From contig CANMUP010000002.1 in the NCBI GenBank assembly GCA_947501105.1, positions 806,001 to 870,000 on the forward strand: a stretch of DNA of 64,000 nt, read 5' to 3'. This DNA comes from an uncultured Flaviramulus sp. (GTDB taxonomy: Bacteria; Bacteroidota; Bacteroidia; Flavobacteriales; Flavobacteriaceae). This document shows, piece by piece, positions 47,000-55,194 of this stretch. The notes beneath the pieces are model-generated. The model was given only the letters and a program-made list of their open reading frames with translations. It was not told where the DNA came from and did no database searches. Position 1 is the stretch's first letter. Every line of letters starts with the position of its first letter. The position numbers were made by a program, and so were the translations under genes.

Positions 47000-49396
47000 A
47001 TGGCAAAAATAAAACATAACAATTTTTTGGACACCGTAAACGAAGTTTTTACGGATGCAAAACAAGAAGGTGTCATGCATTTGTATGCAGAAGGCGACGA
47101 TTTTTCTGGAAGAACAATCGGTATCAATAACAGGAAATTATTTCATTTTGGAACGACTGGTTACTTAGGATTGGAACAAGATCCTAGATTGAAAGCAGCA
47201 GCCATAGAGGCCATTACGAAATACGGTACTCAGTTTCCTTTGTCTAAATCTTATATCTCCAATCCACTCTATAAAGCGTTGGAAGAGAAATTGACCTCGA
47301 TGTACCAGAATCCTATAATAATTACTAAAAATAGTACTTTGGGACATATGGGCGTGATACCCAATGCGGTTAGTGATCAAGATGCTATCATACTAGACCA
47401 TCAAGTACATTGGAGTGTACAAAGTGCTGCTAAGGTCTTAAAAAATAGGAGTGTGCCTATAGATATGATTCGCCATAATGATTTAAATATGCTGGAGGAT
47501 AAGATCAAGTCACTTTCTGATAAGCATAAAAGAATCTGGTACATGGCTGATGGGATCTATTCTATGTATGGCGATTTCGCACCACTTAAGGATTTAAAAA
47601 CCTTGAGTTTAAAATATCCACAATTACATCTCTATATTGACGATGTACATGGGATGAGTTGGATAGGAAAAAATGGAACAGGTTATGCTCTCAGCCAACT
47701 GGGCGCTCTTTCTGAAAATATTTTGTTATTTGGAACACTGAGTAAAACCTTTGGAGCTAGTGGCGCCGTCTTGGTCTGTTCGAATAAGAAAATGTATCAT
47801 GAAATAAAAACCTTTGGAGGCCCTTTGACATTTTCAGCACAGCTAGAACCGGCTTCGGTTGCCGCTGCCACGGCTTCTGCCAAAATTCACTTAACACCGG
47901 AAATCTATGAGATTCAAAATGATTTGAGGGAGCGGGTAGAATACTTTAATGATTTATTGCAAGAGACCGATCTACCACTTATAGATAAAAATAATTCTCC
48001 AGTATTTTTTATTGGAACAGGAATGCCAAAAACGGGTTACAATTTTGTTAGCCGACTCATGAAGGAGGGTTTTTATGTAAACCTAGGTATATTTCCAGCA
48101 GTACCCGTTAAAAATACAGGTGTACGCATAACGATATCTCGGCACAATGAGAAACAGGAAATCAAGGATTTGGTTGCAGCTATGGTGTATCATTATCCAA
48201 AAGCTTTAGAGGATACGCATACTAACATCCATCGGGTTTGCAAAGCATTTAAGTTGGAAGCAAAAACAAAAGAAGAGGATGGCGTGCAGACTGACCTTAT
48301 TGTTCAAACTGAAGATTCTATTTCAAAAATTGATAAAACCCTTTGGGATGACCATGTTGGTAAACATGGTGTTTATGATTGTGAAGGGCTTAAATTCTTG
48401 GAACACGTATTTAGTGATAATGATTTAAAAGAGCATAATTGGACGTTTCAATATCTGATTATTTATGACCATAATCAGACCCCAGTTTTAGCAACTTTTT
48501 TTACGATCGGGTTGTGGAAAGATGATATGCTGGCAAAGGTAAATGCTTCTAAGATTATTGAGAAAGAACGAAAAACAAACCCCTATTATTTAACATCCAA
48601 AGTGCTCAGTATAGGTTCGCTTTTTACTGAAGGAAATCATTTATACATAGATGCTGCCCATCCGTTGAAACAACAAGCATTGGATATATTTACGAAATCT
48701 ATGGAAACCATGGAACAACACTTTAAAGCTAAAATGGTAGTGCTTCGAGATTTTTCTGAACAAGACCCTTTACATCCTTATTTTCAGGGTCAGGGTTTTG
48801 TAAGAGTACAAATGCCTAATTCGTGTACCATTGATTTAGAAACAGATATCACCATTGAAAATTATGTTGCAAAACTGTCTTCAAGAAATAGGCAACATGT
48901 AAGAAAGGAAATTTTGGCGTTTGAGCCATTATTGAAGATCGAGGTATTGCAAAAAGGAAACAACAATCAATTAAAACAAATTCAAGAATTGTATACTAAC
49001 GTGCATCAAAATAATTTAGGACTGAACACCTTTTCTTTTCCAGGAAAACTATTTGAGAGCATGTCGGAGCATTCAAATTGGGAATTTATTACAGTTAGTT
49101 TGTTGGATCATCCTGAAAAATTGATTGGTGTTATGCTTTGTTATAATAATCGAAACGAAACCTATGTCCCTGCGTTTATAGGAATGGACTATGACTATCT
49201 TTCTGAGTTTTATACCTATCGCCAATTGTTGTATCAAACCATAAAGCGCGCTATTGATTTGAAATTCCAACATATTGATTTGGGAATGACCGCTTCTTTT
49301 GAAAAAAGAAAACTAGGCGCTACAGTTGAAGAAAAGTATGCCTACATACAAACGTCTGACAATTATACCATGGAACTTATGGGTGTTTTAGAATGA
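47000..49396 (+). CDS. PLP-dependent alpha-oxoamine synthase-like enzyme fused to a GNAT domain
   Basis: A 798-residue fusion. Residues about 35-400 resemble the AONS/SPT/CqsA class: FGTTGYLGLEQDPR, then YIDDVHGMSWIGKNGTGY and the PLP lysine in GTLSKTFGASG (Lys249). Enzymes of this class condense an amino acid with an acyl-CoA. Residues about 430-798 have a FemAB/GNAT-like form (SSRNRQHVRKEILAF, IGVMLCYNN, DLGMTASFEKRKLG). The fusion would make an acylated amino-ketone and then modify it. Downstream of operator copy C and next to an AraC/PAS regulator, a signal molecule or sphingoid-like lipid is plausible. No ICE transfer gene is close by on this side. Confidence 0.75.
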   Translation: MAKIKHNNFLDTVNEVFTDAKQEGVMHLYAEGDDFSGRTIGINNRKLFHFGTTGYLGLEQDPRLKAAAIEAITKYGTQFPLSKSYISNPLYKALEEKLTSMYQNPIIITKNSTLGHMGVIPNAVSDQDAIILDHQVHWSVQSAAKVLKNRSVPIDMIRHNDLNMLEDKIKSLSDKHKRIWYMADGIYSMYGDFAPLKDLKTLSLKYPQLHLYIDDVHGMSWIGKNGTGYALSQLGALSENILLFGTLSKTFGASGAVLVCSNKKMYHEIKTFGGPLTFSAQLEPASVAAATASAKIHLTPEIYEIQNDLRERVEYFNDLLQETDLPLIDKNNSPVFFIGTGMPKTGYNFVSRLMKEGFYVNLGIFPAVPVKNTGVRITISRHNEKQEIKDLVAAMVYHYPKALEDTHTNIHRVCKAFKLEAKTKEEDGVQTDLIVQTEDSISKIDKTLWDDHVGKHGVYDCEGLKFLEHVFSDNDLKEHNWTFQYLIIYDHNQTPVLATFFTIGLWKDDMLAKVNASKIIEKERKTNPYYLTSKVLSIGSLFTEGNHLYIDAAHPLKQQALDIFTKSMETMEQHFKAKMVVLRDFSEQDPLHPYFQGQGFVRVQMPNSCTIDLETDITIENYVAKLSSRNRQHVRKEILAFEPLLKIEVLQKGNNNQLKQIQELYTNVHQNNLGLNTFSFPGKLFESMSEHSNWEFITVSLLDHPEKLIGVMLCYNNRNETYVPAFIGMDYDYLSEFYTYRQLLYQTIKRAIDLKFQHIDLGMTASFEKRKLGATVEEKYAYIQTSDNYTMELMGVLE

Positions 49397-49430
49397 TGTC
49401 CTTTTTAGGGCGACCAAGGTTTGTGTCTGT

Positions 49431-50270
49431 GTGAAATATCAAAAACATATATTAGAATTTGAAACCAAGTTAGAATCTTTAGAAGATTCCAAAGAGGATA
49501 TTTTGCACAAGGCTGAACATGGTATTACCCATACTGAAATATGCATTAAAAAACTCCGTAACGAAGTCGTCCAAAAAGGTTTTATTTCTACTCAAGAAGA
49601 AATTCATTTCTTTAAACATGTCAAGCCACAAATCTTCAGTAAGCTCATCTACTATGTTAAATTATTTAATATTGAAAGCAAACGCCCTAGAAGCAGCTCA
49701 AAATTTCAAGTCAAATACTTAAATCACCAAATAAACAAACTTCAACTCTATTTTAATGATAATTTAGAGTTCTACCACTATTATCGCAGAGGCGCAACAA
49801 CCTTGGACGAACAATACTTTGTTCGAGGGAAATCAGATTTGCGATCTTCAACAGAATCCTTTCACGCTTTTATAGACGAGCAATTCTCAACTTGTCAAGA
49901 TAGCACTGTAGCTACTATTATAGCTTTTGATATGCTGATTGTATATCTCAAGCAGGAAATAGAAAAGTTAGAAGCGGATAAGGATACTATAAAAACATTT
50001 ACTATGAGGGAATCATCTAAACTTTTCTGGACGGGAAGCAAGACGGAATTAATCGAACTAATCTATGCCTTGGACAGCAGCGGAGCCATTAATAGTGGCA
50101 CTGCTGATATTAAAAAATTAGCATCTGCATTTGAACAACTATTCAATATAGATTTAGGGCATTACTACCATACGTTTATCGAAATTAGGGCACGAAAATG
50201 CAGCAAAACAAAGTTTTTAGACAAACTGATTGACTTACTAAAGCGACGTTTTGATGAAGCCGATGGGTAA
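49431..50270 (+). CDS. rteC: RteC-type excision regulator
   Basis: A 279-residue protein read from GTG at 49431 (KYQKHILEFETKLESL). The N-terminal part is coiled. The second half has the RteC-domain features LFWTGSKTELIELIYALDSSGAI, then IKKLASAFEQLFNIDLGHYY and IRARKCSKTKFLDKLIDLLKRRF. In CTnDOT, RteC activates excision genes. The gene lies 34 bp beyond the PLP enzyme and before an excisionase-like gene, as expected for an ICE control region. The weak start codon and lack of an ATG are the only odd points. Confidence 0.88.
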   Translation: MKYQKHILEFETKLESLEDSKEDILHKAEHGITHTEICIKKLRNEVVQKGFISTQEEIHFFKHVKPQIFSKLIYYVKLFNIESKRPRSSSKFQVKYLNHQINKLQLYFNDNLEFYHYYRRGATTLDEQYFVRGKSDLRSSTESFHAFIDEQFSTCQDSTVATIIAFDMLIVYLKQEIEKLEADKDTIKTFTMRESSKLFWTGSKTELIELIYALDSSGAINSGTADIKKLASAFEQLFNIDLGHYYHTFIEIRARKCSKTKFLDKLIDLLKRRFDEADG

Positions 50271-50295
50271 TCCCAACCTGACCCCAAGTTGGGAT
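50270..50295 (+). terminator. Possible terminator after rteC
   Basis: ATCCCAAC (50270-50277) pairs with GTTGGGAT (50288-50295). The downstream sequence is AT-rich but has no long T run. A related CCCAC/GTTGGG stretch occurs at 50409-50425. Confidence 0.5.
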
Positions 50296-50542
50296 ATTAT
50301 TTAAGAGCATTGAAATCATATAATTTATAGAGAATTGTGTTTTTATTTTATAAAAGCACTTATTATTTAACAACAAAACCCATCAAATTAAATTCAAGAA
50401 AAAGCACCCCACCTTGGGGTTGGGTATAGATGATAACTTAAAATAGTATCTCAGATTTGTAGAACGAAAGTCAAATCCAAACAAAGTAGTCCATAATAAA
50501 TGGCATTATTGGCGGCTTTGTTTAACTAAAACACATTTTTCT

Positions 50543-50821
50543 ATGTCTGCAACAGTTATCACTACCGAAGATCTACATGAGTTCAAACTGGAACTTTTAG
50601 ATGAGATCAAAGAATTAATCAACAATCAATCAGGTCGAATGAAAAAGAAATGGTTGAAGTCTCCAGAAGTTAGGAAATTTTTAGGGATTTCTCCAGGAAC
50701 CCTGCAAAATTTAAGAATCAATGGAACGCTACCTTATACCAGAATTGGTGGTGTATTGTATTATGATTATCAAGAAATCATGCAGGTATTAGAAAAAAAC
50801 AGAATTAATAAAAAACGTTAA
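50543..50821 (+). CDS. Excisionase-like helix-turn-helix protein
   Basis: A 92-residue protein with a helix-turn-helix of the excisionase/MerR kind: KSPEVRKFLGISPGTLQNLRINGTL, followed by GGVLYYDYQEIM. The N-terminus is an acidic helix (TTEDLHEFKLELLDEIKELI). Proteins of this size and motif bind att DNA and steer integrase toward excision. It lies right of rteC, whose known role in related ICEs is to activate excision genes. The stop is followed directly by ATG, but the next gene uses a different frame, so coupling is uncertain. Confidence 0.8.
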   Translation: MSATVITTEDLHEFKLELLDEIKELINNQSGRMKKKWLKSPEVRKFLGISPGTLQNLRINGTLPYTRIGGVLYYDYQEIMQVLEKNRINKKR

Positions 50822-50827
50822 TGGGTT

Positions 50828-51367
50828 TTGGAAGACATCAATTATATCAAACATCTGAATGCAATGTTTGTACATATTTCCAAAGACTCTCGTTTAAATC
50901 CAACCCACATTAGCTTGTATATGGCTTTGTTCTACTTATGGAATACCAACTTCTTTAGAGGTGAATTTTACATCAATAGAGACGATGTGATGAAGCTTTC
51001 TAAAATTGGTTCAAGAACCACTTATCATCGCTGTATAAAGGAGTTAAACCATTGGAGATACTTTGACTACTTGCCCTCACACAATGCATTTCATGGCAGC
51101 AAAATTAGGATGTTCAATTTTTGTACTAGCGGTGGACAAGCTATGGACTCAAGCCAGACCAAAATTTGTACTAGCGATGGACAAGCGCTGGTATCTATAA
51201 ACAAACCTATACAAACAGTAACAAACCAAAAAAACAATAGCAAATCTGAAATTTTTAAAAATTCAAATTTTCAAGATTTTCAAAATAGAATCAAACAGCA
51301 TGAGGTAGACCAATATCTGGACAACCTAAAGACCAGTTCTGATAAAAATTATGATGAGCCATTATGA
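50828..51367 (+). CDS. Winged-helix-like ICE protein
   Basis: A 179-residue protein with an N-terminal winged-helix look: THISLYMALFYLWNTNFFRGEFYINRDD, then VMKLSKIGSRTTYHRCIKEL. The second half is polar and low in order. Such proteins precede the DnaC-like ATPase in many related elements and may initiate or regulate element replication. The start is a TTG at 50828; an in-frame ATG exists at 50864, so the beginning is uncertain. Its stop overlaps the next gene by four bases (ATGA), so both are translated together. Confidence 0.6.
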   Translation: MEDINYIKHLNAMFVHISKDSRLNPTHISLYMALFYLWNTNFFRGEFYINRDDVMKLSKIGSRTTYHRCIKELNHWRYFDYLPSHNAFHGSKIRMFNFCTSGGQAMDSSQTKICTSDGQALVSINKPIQTVTNQKNNSKSEIFKNSNFQDFQNRIKQHEVDQYLDNLKTSSDKNYDEPL

Positions 51368-52026
51368 AAAAAATAAGCCCACATATCATTATTGAAGGCA
51401 AGACCCAGTATTGCTTAGGAGAATTAAAAGTGAATGAAATTATTTATGATTTTGATATGATGCTAGCGTATCTCAATACCAAAGGCAAATTATTGTTTGG
51501 AGAAAAATTTAAAATAATAGAGGCCGATCGAGAGATTATTTTTAAGCTATGTAATTATTTTATCAAGGATGAAGAAAATTGTAAGCATTTTGATATTGAT
51601 ATCAATAAGGGTATTCTATTGTCTGGTCCTGTGGGTTGTGGGAAAACCAGTTTGATGAAACTATTGAGGTATATTGTGCCACATCAAAAACCATATAAAA
51701 TGATTCCAGCAAGAAACATTGTTTTTGGATTTAATCATTTAGGCTATAAAACTATACAAGATTATGGGAATACCAACTATTTTTGTTTTGATGATTTAGG
51801 GGTGGAGCCCATGGGTAGGCACTATGGTAAGGATTGTAATGTGATTGGTGAAATTATATTGTCTCGGTATGATTTGTTTCTAGAGTATCATATTAAAACC
51901 CATGCAACCACCAATTTGAATGCTCAGGAATTGGAAGAACGTTATGGAAGTCGTGTGCGTTCTAGAATGCGTCAATTGTTTAACTTAATTGCTTTTGATA
52001 AGGGGAGTGAGGATAAACGTAAATAA
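51364..52026 (+). CDS. DnaC/IstB-like AAA+ ATPase
   Basis: A 220-residue ATPase. Walker A is GPVGCGKTS (Gly88 to Ser96) and Walker B is YFCFDDLGVEP. The sensor-1 region (HATTNLNAQELEERYG) and the arginine finger (SRVRSRMRQLFNLI) are clear. DnaC-like proteins load helicase or assist strand opening. In this ICE it follows a winged-helix gene that it overlaps by four bases, suggesting a replication pair that could copy the excised element. It is followed by the HipB promoter. Confidence 0.88.
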   Translation: MKKISPHIIIEGKTQYCLGELKVNEIIYDFDMMLAYLNTKGKLLFGEKFKIIEADREIIFKLCNYFIKDEENCKHFDIDINKGILLSGPVGCGKTSLMKLLRYIVPHQKPYKMIPARNIVFGFNHLGYKTIQDYGNTNYFCFDDLGVEPMGRHYGKDCNVIGEIILSRYDLFLEYHIKTHATTNLNAQELEERYGSRVRSRMRQLFNLIAFDKGSEDKRK

Positions 52027-52035
52027 ACGATTGAT

Positions 52036-52092
52036 TAAATGATTGTTATTTCAGTCAAAAATGTTATATTTGTATGAAATAACAATCATTTA
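52036..52092 (+). promoter_or_regulatory. HipBA operator and promoter
   Basis: TAAATGATTGTTATTTCA (52036-52053) and its perfect reverse complement (52075-52092) are separated by 21 bp. TATATTTG (52065-52072) inside the spacer fits the Bacteroidetes -7 box, and TTG at 52043-52045 lies 19 bp upstream as a -33 element within the left arm. HipB bound to both arms would block the promoter. The hipB ATG is 4 bp past the repeat. Confidence 0.8.
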
Positions 52093-52095
52093 GTA

Positions 52096-52383
52096 ATGAA
52101 CAAGAAGAAACAAATACTATTTCCCAAGCATAAAGATGTTCTTAAACAAATGGGAGAGAATATAAAATTAGCTCGTAAGAGAAGGAAGTTTACCCAGGTG
52201 CAAGTGGCGGAAAGAGCTGATATTGTAAGAAGCACATTGTATCTTATAGAAACGGGTAGCCCAAGTGTGACCATGGGGGCTTATTTCAACGTTTTACGTG
52301 TATTGGGCTTACAGGATGACTTTTTAAAATTGGCGTCTGATGATGAATTTGGTAGAAAGTTACAAGATTTAGATTTATTATAA
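52096..52383 (+). CDS. hipB: HipB-like antitoxin
   Basis: A 95-residue XRE protein with helix-turn-helix MGENIKLARKRRKFTQVQVAERADIVR and a dimerization tail. HipB binds its own operator as a dimer and neutralises HipA. The operator is an 18-bp inverted repeat just upstream. The gene ends one base before the hipA start codon, so the pair is translated together. Order and size match the HipBA toxin-antitoxin family. Confidence 0.92.
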   Translation: MNKKKQILFPKHKDVLKQMGENIKLARKRRKFTQVQVAERADIVRSTLYLIETGSPSVTMGAYFNVLRVLGLQDDFLKLASDDEFGRKLQDLDLL

Positions 52384-52384
52384 A

Positions 52385-53635
52385 ATGGCAAAGGGAAAAC
52401 TTGACATATTTGTATTTGCACATTGGATAGGAATGGAAGCACCTAAATTTATAGGCACACTATCTGCGCTTTACGCTAAAGGAAAAAAAGCATTTAGTTT
52501 TGAGTATGACAAAGATTGGATAAGATCCAAACAGCAAATGCTACTGGATCCAGATATACAATTTTACAGTGGTCCACAATACCCAAACAATAAAGAAAAC
52601 TTTGGAATATTCTTGGATAGTATGCCAGATACATGGGGCAGAACATTAATGAAACGAAAAGCAGCTCAAGAGGCAATTGAAAAAGGAGAGAGCGCAAAAA
52701 CACTCTATGAAATTGATTATTTATTAGGGGTATATGACGAAAGTCGTATGGGAGCATTGCGCTTTAAAACGGATATAAATGGGCCATTTTTAGATGATAA
52801 TAATCAAACACCTACACCACCATGGTCATCCGTTCGAGAGTTACAAGACGCTGCTAAAAATTTTGAAAATGATGAAGGAGATGATAATGTAAAAAAATGG
52901 TTAGCAGTACTAATGGCTCCAGGATCTTCTTTGGGAGGAGCCAGACCTAAAGCAAACATCTTGGACCAAAACAAAGACCTTTGGATAGCCAAGTTCCCAT
53001 CTAAAAATGACACCATAGATAAAGCAGCATGGGAGTTTCTGGCCTACCAATTGGCATTAAAAGCAGGAGTACATATGTCACCTTCAAAGATTGACATAAT
53101 TACGGGAACTTTTAATACTTTTTTTACCAAACGTTTTGATAGGGAAGAAGGTGAACGTGTTCATTTTGCATCTGCAATGACCATGACTGGAAATACTGAA
53201 GATACCATTAGAGATAATCCAGGGAGCTATTTAGAGTTGGCAGAGTTTATTCAGAACCATGGCGCTATGGTTAATGAAAACTTAGAACAATTATGGAGAC
53301 GGATCGTATTTAATATAGCCGTTTCAAATACAGATGATCACTTACGGAATCATGGATTCATATTAACGAGCAAAGGATGGGTACTATCCCCAGCATATGA
53401 TTTAAATCCATCTATTGATAAAGATGGATTGGCATTAAATATTGATATGGATAACAATGCTTTAGATTATGATTTAGCAAAAAGTGTGGGCGACTATTTT
53501 AGGTTAGATGATGATCAAATGAACAGAATAATAGAAGAAGTGACAACAGTTGTTAAAAAATGGGATGCATTAGCTACAAAATGTGGTATTCCAAAAAGCG
53601 AACAGCAAATCATGAGTAAGGCGTTTAATGTTTAA
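52385..53635 (+). CDS. hipA: HipA-like kinase toxin
   Basis: A 416-residue HipA-type protein kinase, close to E. coli HipA (440 residues). It has the HipA N-terminal beta domain, then the ATP loop SSLGGARPKANI. The catalytic segment is VSNTDDHLRNHGFI (Asp and Asn residues), with PAYDLNPS as the metal motif. It would phosphorylate a tRNA synthetase or related target when not bound by HipB, slowing growth. On an ICE it can act as an addiction module, stopping loss of the element. The nucleotide-binding residues look intact, so it is probably active. Confidence 0.92.
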   Translation: MAKGKLDIFVFAHWIGMEAPKFIGTLSALYAKGKKAFSFEYDKDWIRSKQQMLLDPDIQFYSGPQYPNNKENFGIFLDSMPDTWGRTLMKRKAAQEAIEKGESAKTLYEIDYLLGVYDESRMGALRFKTDINGPFLDDNNQTPTPPWSSVRELQDAAKNFENDEGDDNVKKWLAVLMAPGSSLGGARPKANILDQNKDLWIAKFPSKNDTIDKAAWEFLAYQLALKAGVHMSPSKIDIITGTFNTFFTKRFDREEGERVHFASAMTMTGNTEDTIRDNPGSYLELAEFIQNHGAMVNENLEQLWRRIVFNIAVSNTDDHLRNHGFILTSKGWVLSPAYDLNPSIDKDGLALNIDMDNNALDYDLAKSVGDYFRLDDDQMNRIIEEVTTVVKKWDALATKCGIPKSEQQIMSKAFNV

Positions 53636-53757
53636 AAGAGGTAAGTAATGTCTTTTAATAATTTAGCAATCATTTTTAGTAAACCAACACACAAACTCCT
53701 TTAAAATGGTTTGTAATATGTCCTTAATACTCTTAACAATCTCAAAAAACAACACTT

Positions 53758-54417
53758 TCATAATTCCATATTTAAATGATTAGTGATACCGATCAAAATA
53801 GCTAGTGCCATTGCTTTTATATTTTGGGGTTTTAAAAAATAATAGGCTTCATCCATATTGGTAACAAATCCCATTTCTATGAGTATAGCAGGACAGATAT
53901 TAATTGTTTCTCGAAGTACCTGAAAATTGGCGAACTTTATACCCCGCTTTTTAAAACCCAATTTTTCATGGCATACTTTTAGAATGGATTGACCTAATCT
54001 TTTTGAATAGTTTTTGTGCCCTTTTATAGGTGTTGTGTCGGTGTTATGTAAATAAATATCCATACCTCTAGCGATTTTTATTGAAGCATTACAATGTAAA
54101 GACACAAATACATCTGCATTTAAATGTTTAGCCAATCTGCTTCTGTCTGACAAAGAAATTAAAGTGTCTTTATATCGTGTTAGATAAATTTCAAAAGCAT
54201 TATCTAAAACCATTTTGTTAAGTCCAATAATTTCTTTTGCAATATTCAAAACCACCTCTTTTTCTAGAATGTTATTTATACCTATTGCACCAGAATCTTT
54301 TCCACCATGTCCGACATCAATTACAACCACTTTTTTCTGACTAAAAACAAGACACATTTTGAGTAGTAAAATCACAAAACTGACGTTTTTGAACCTTATT
54401 TTCCATTTTATTTTCAT
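53758..54417 (-). CDS. N-acetylmuramoyl-L-alanine amidase (amidase_3)
   Basis: A 219-residue murein amidase with a signal peptide (ending near VFSQ), so it acts in the periplasm. Zinc ligands are His in DVGHGGKDSG, Glu in KEVVLN and His in SLHCNAS, and ILIEMGFVTN has the catalytic Glu. It cuts the amide bond between MurNAc and the stem peptide. Lying alone on the minus strand right before traE, it probably opens the wall for the conjugation channel. The divergent 160 bp to traE should hold both promoters. Confidence 0.9.
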   Translation of the reverse strand: MKIKWKIRFKNVSFVILLLKMCLVFSQKKVVVIDVGHGGKDSGAIGINNILEKEVVLNIAKEIIGLNKMVLDNAFEIYLTRYKDTLISLSDRSRLAKHLNADVFVSLHCNASIKIARGMDIYLHNTDTTPIKGHKNYSKRLGQSILKVCHEKLGFKKRGIKFANFQVLRETINICPAILIEMGFVTNMDEAYYFLKPQNIKAMALAILIGITNHLNMEL

Positions 54418-54583
54418 AATCGAGTCGTTTTTTTACGTCAATTTTCATACGATTTGGTTCGCTTTGTTTTCAATTAAAACCAAAGGAACTCAATTAATAT
54501 TTTATTCATAATTTATTGATAATCAGTAATTTATATTCAAATATAATGTATTTTTCAGATAACAAAAACTTAAACTTTTTATC

Positions 54584-54871
54584 ATGAAAAAATCATTTTA
54601 TCTAACCGCCGGATTACTATGTATTTCCAATGCCATTTTTGCACAAATTGGTGGGATTGAAGATTCTGTTAATGATGTTTCTGATACTATCAGAAGCATT
54701 TTTCCAATCATTTTAGGCGTCATATTTCTTATCGGTTTTCTTTTTAATGCAGGCCATTTCTTTGGCGAAAATGCCGATTTAAAAAAGGGCATCACTCGTG
54801 TACTCGTCTTTGTACTCATCGCAGGCGCAGTAGTAGGCATTTTTACTTATCTAATAAGTATCGTAGTCTAG
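54584..54871 (+). CDS. traE: TraE-like conjugal transfer protein (DUF4134)
   Basis: A 95-residue precursor with signal sequence (LLCISNAIFAQ) and two hydrophobic segments (PIILGVIFLIGFLFNAGHFF and VLVFVLIAGAVVGIFTYLI). This is the small DUF4134 protein that opens the tra operon of Bacteroidetes ICEs and resembles VirB2-like pilin or TraE. It likely forms part of the transfer structure in the inner membrane or periplasm. It starts the eight-gene plus-strand operon that ends at 61451. Confidence 0.85.
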   Translation: MKKSFYLTAGLLCISNAIFAQIGGIEDSVNDVSDTIRSIFPIILGVIFLIGFLFNAGHFFGENADLKKGITRVLVFVLIAGAVVGIFTYLISIVV

Positions 54872-54909
54872 TCTACTAAGCAACATTAGGTAATAAAGCA
54901 CTAGTGACT

Positions 54910-55194
54910 ATGAAGAGATATGAAGTCTATAAAAACATTAGAAAGCGTGCAGTGATTATGGGTTTGCCTATAGCATTGTTCGCTCTGATGATGACATCGG
55001 TAATTGGTTCCTTGTTATTTATCATTTTCTCTTTTAGTTTTTCGGTTGTTATTGCCGTATTTGTGATCAATGCTTCACTATATATAGCTTTAACTCGCTT
55101 TTCTAAAAATCCTGGGATATTACATTTCAAAAAGGTGTTTCCACAAACAATCAGTAACAAAAAAGAAACTCGATTAAATTATGACGAAGATTAA
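54910..55194 (+). CDS. traF: TraF-like conjugal transfer protein (DUF4133)
   Basis: A 94-residue protein with two membrane helices (residues about 19-38 and 41-65) and a cytoplasmic tail. Size and location match DUF4133/TraF, the VirB3-like partner of the TraG ATPase. I read the start at ATG 54910; a GTG six bases upstream (54904) is also possible. Its last 14 bases overlap traG, which shows tight coupling. Confidence 0.82.
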   Translation: MKRYEVYKNIRKRAVIMGLPIALFALMMTSVIGSLLFIIFSFSFSVVIAVFVINASLYIALTRFSKNPGILHFKKVFPQTISNKKETRLNYDED

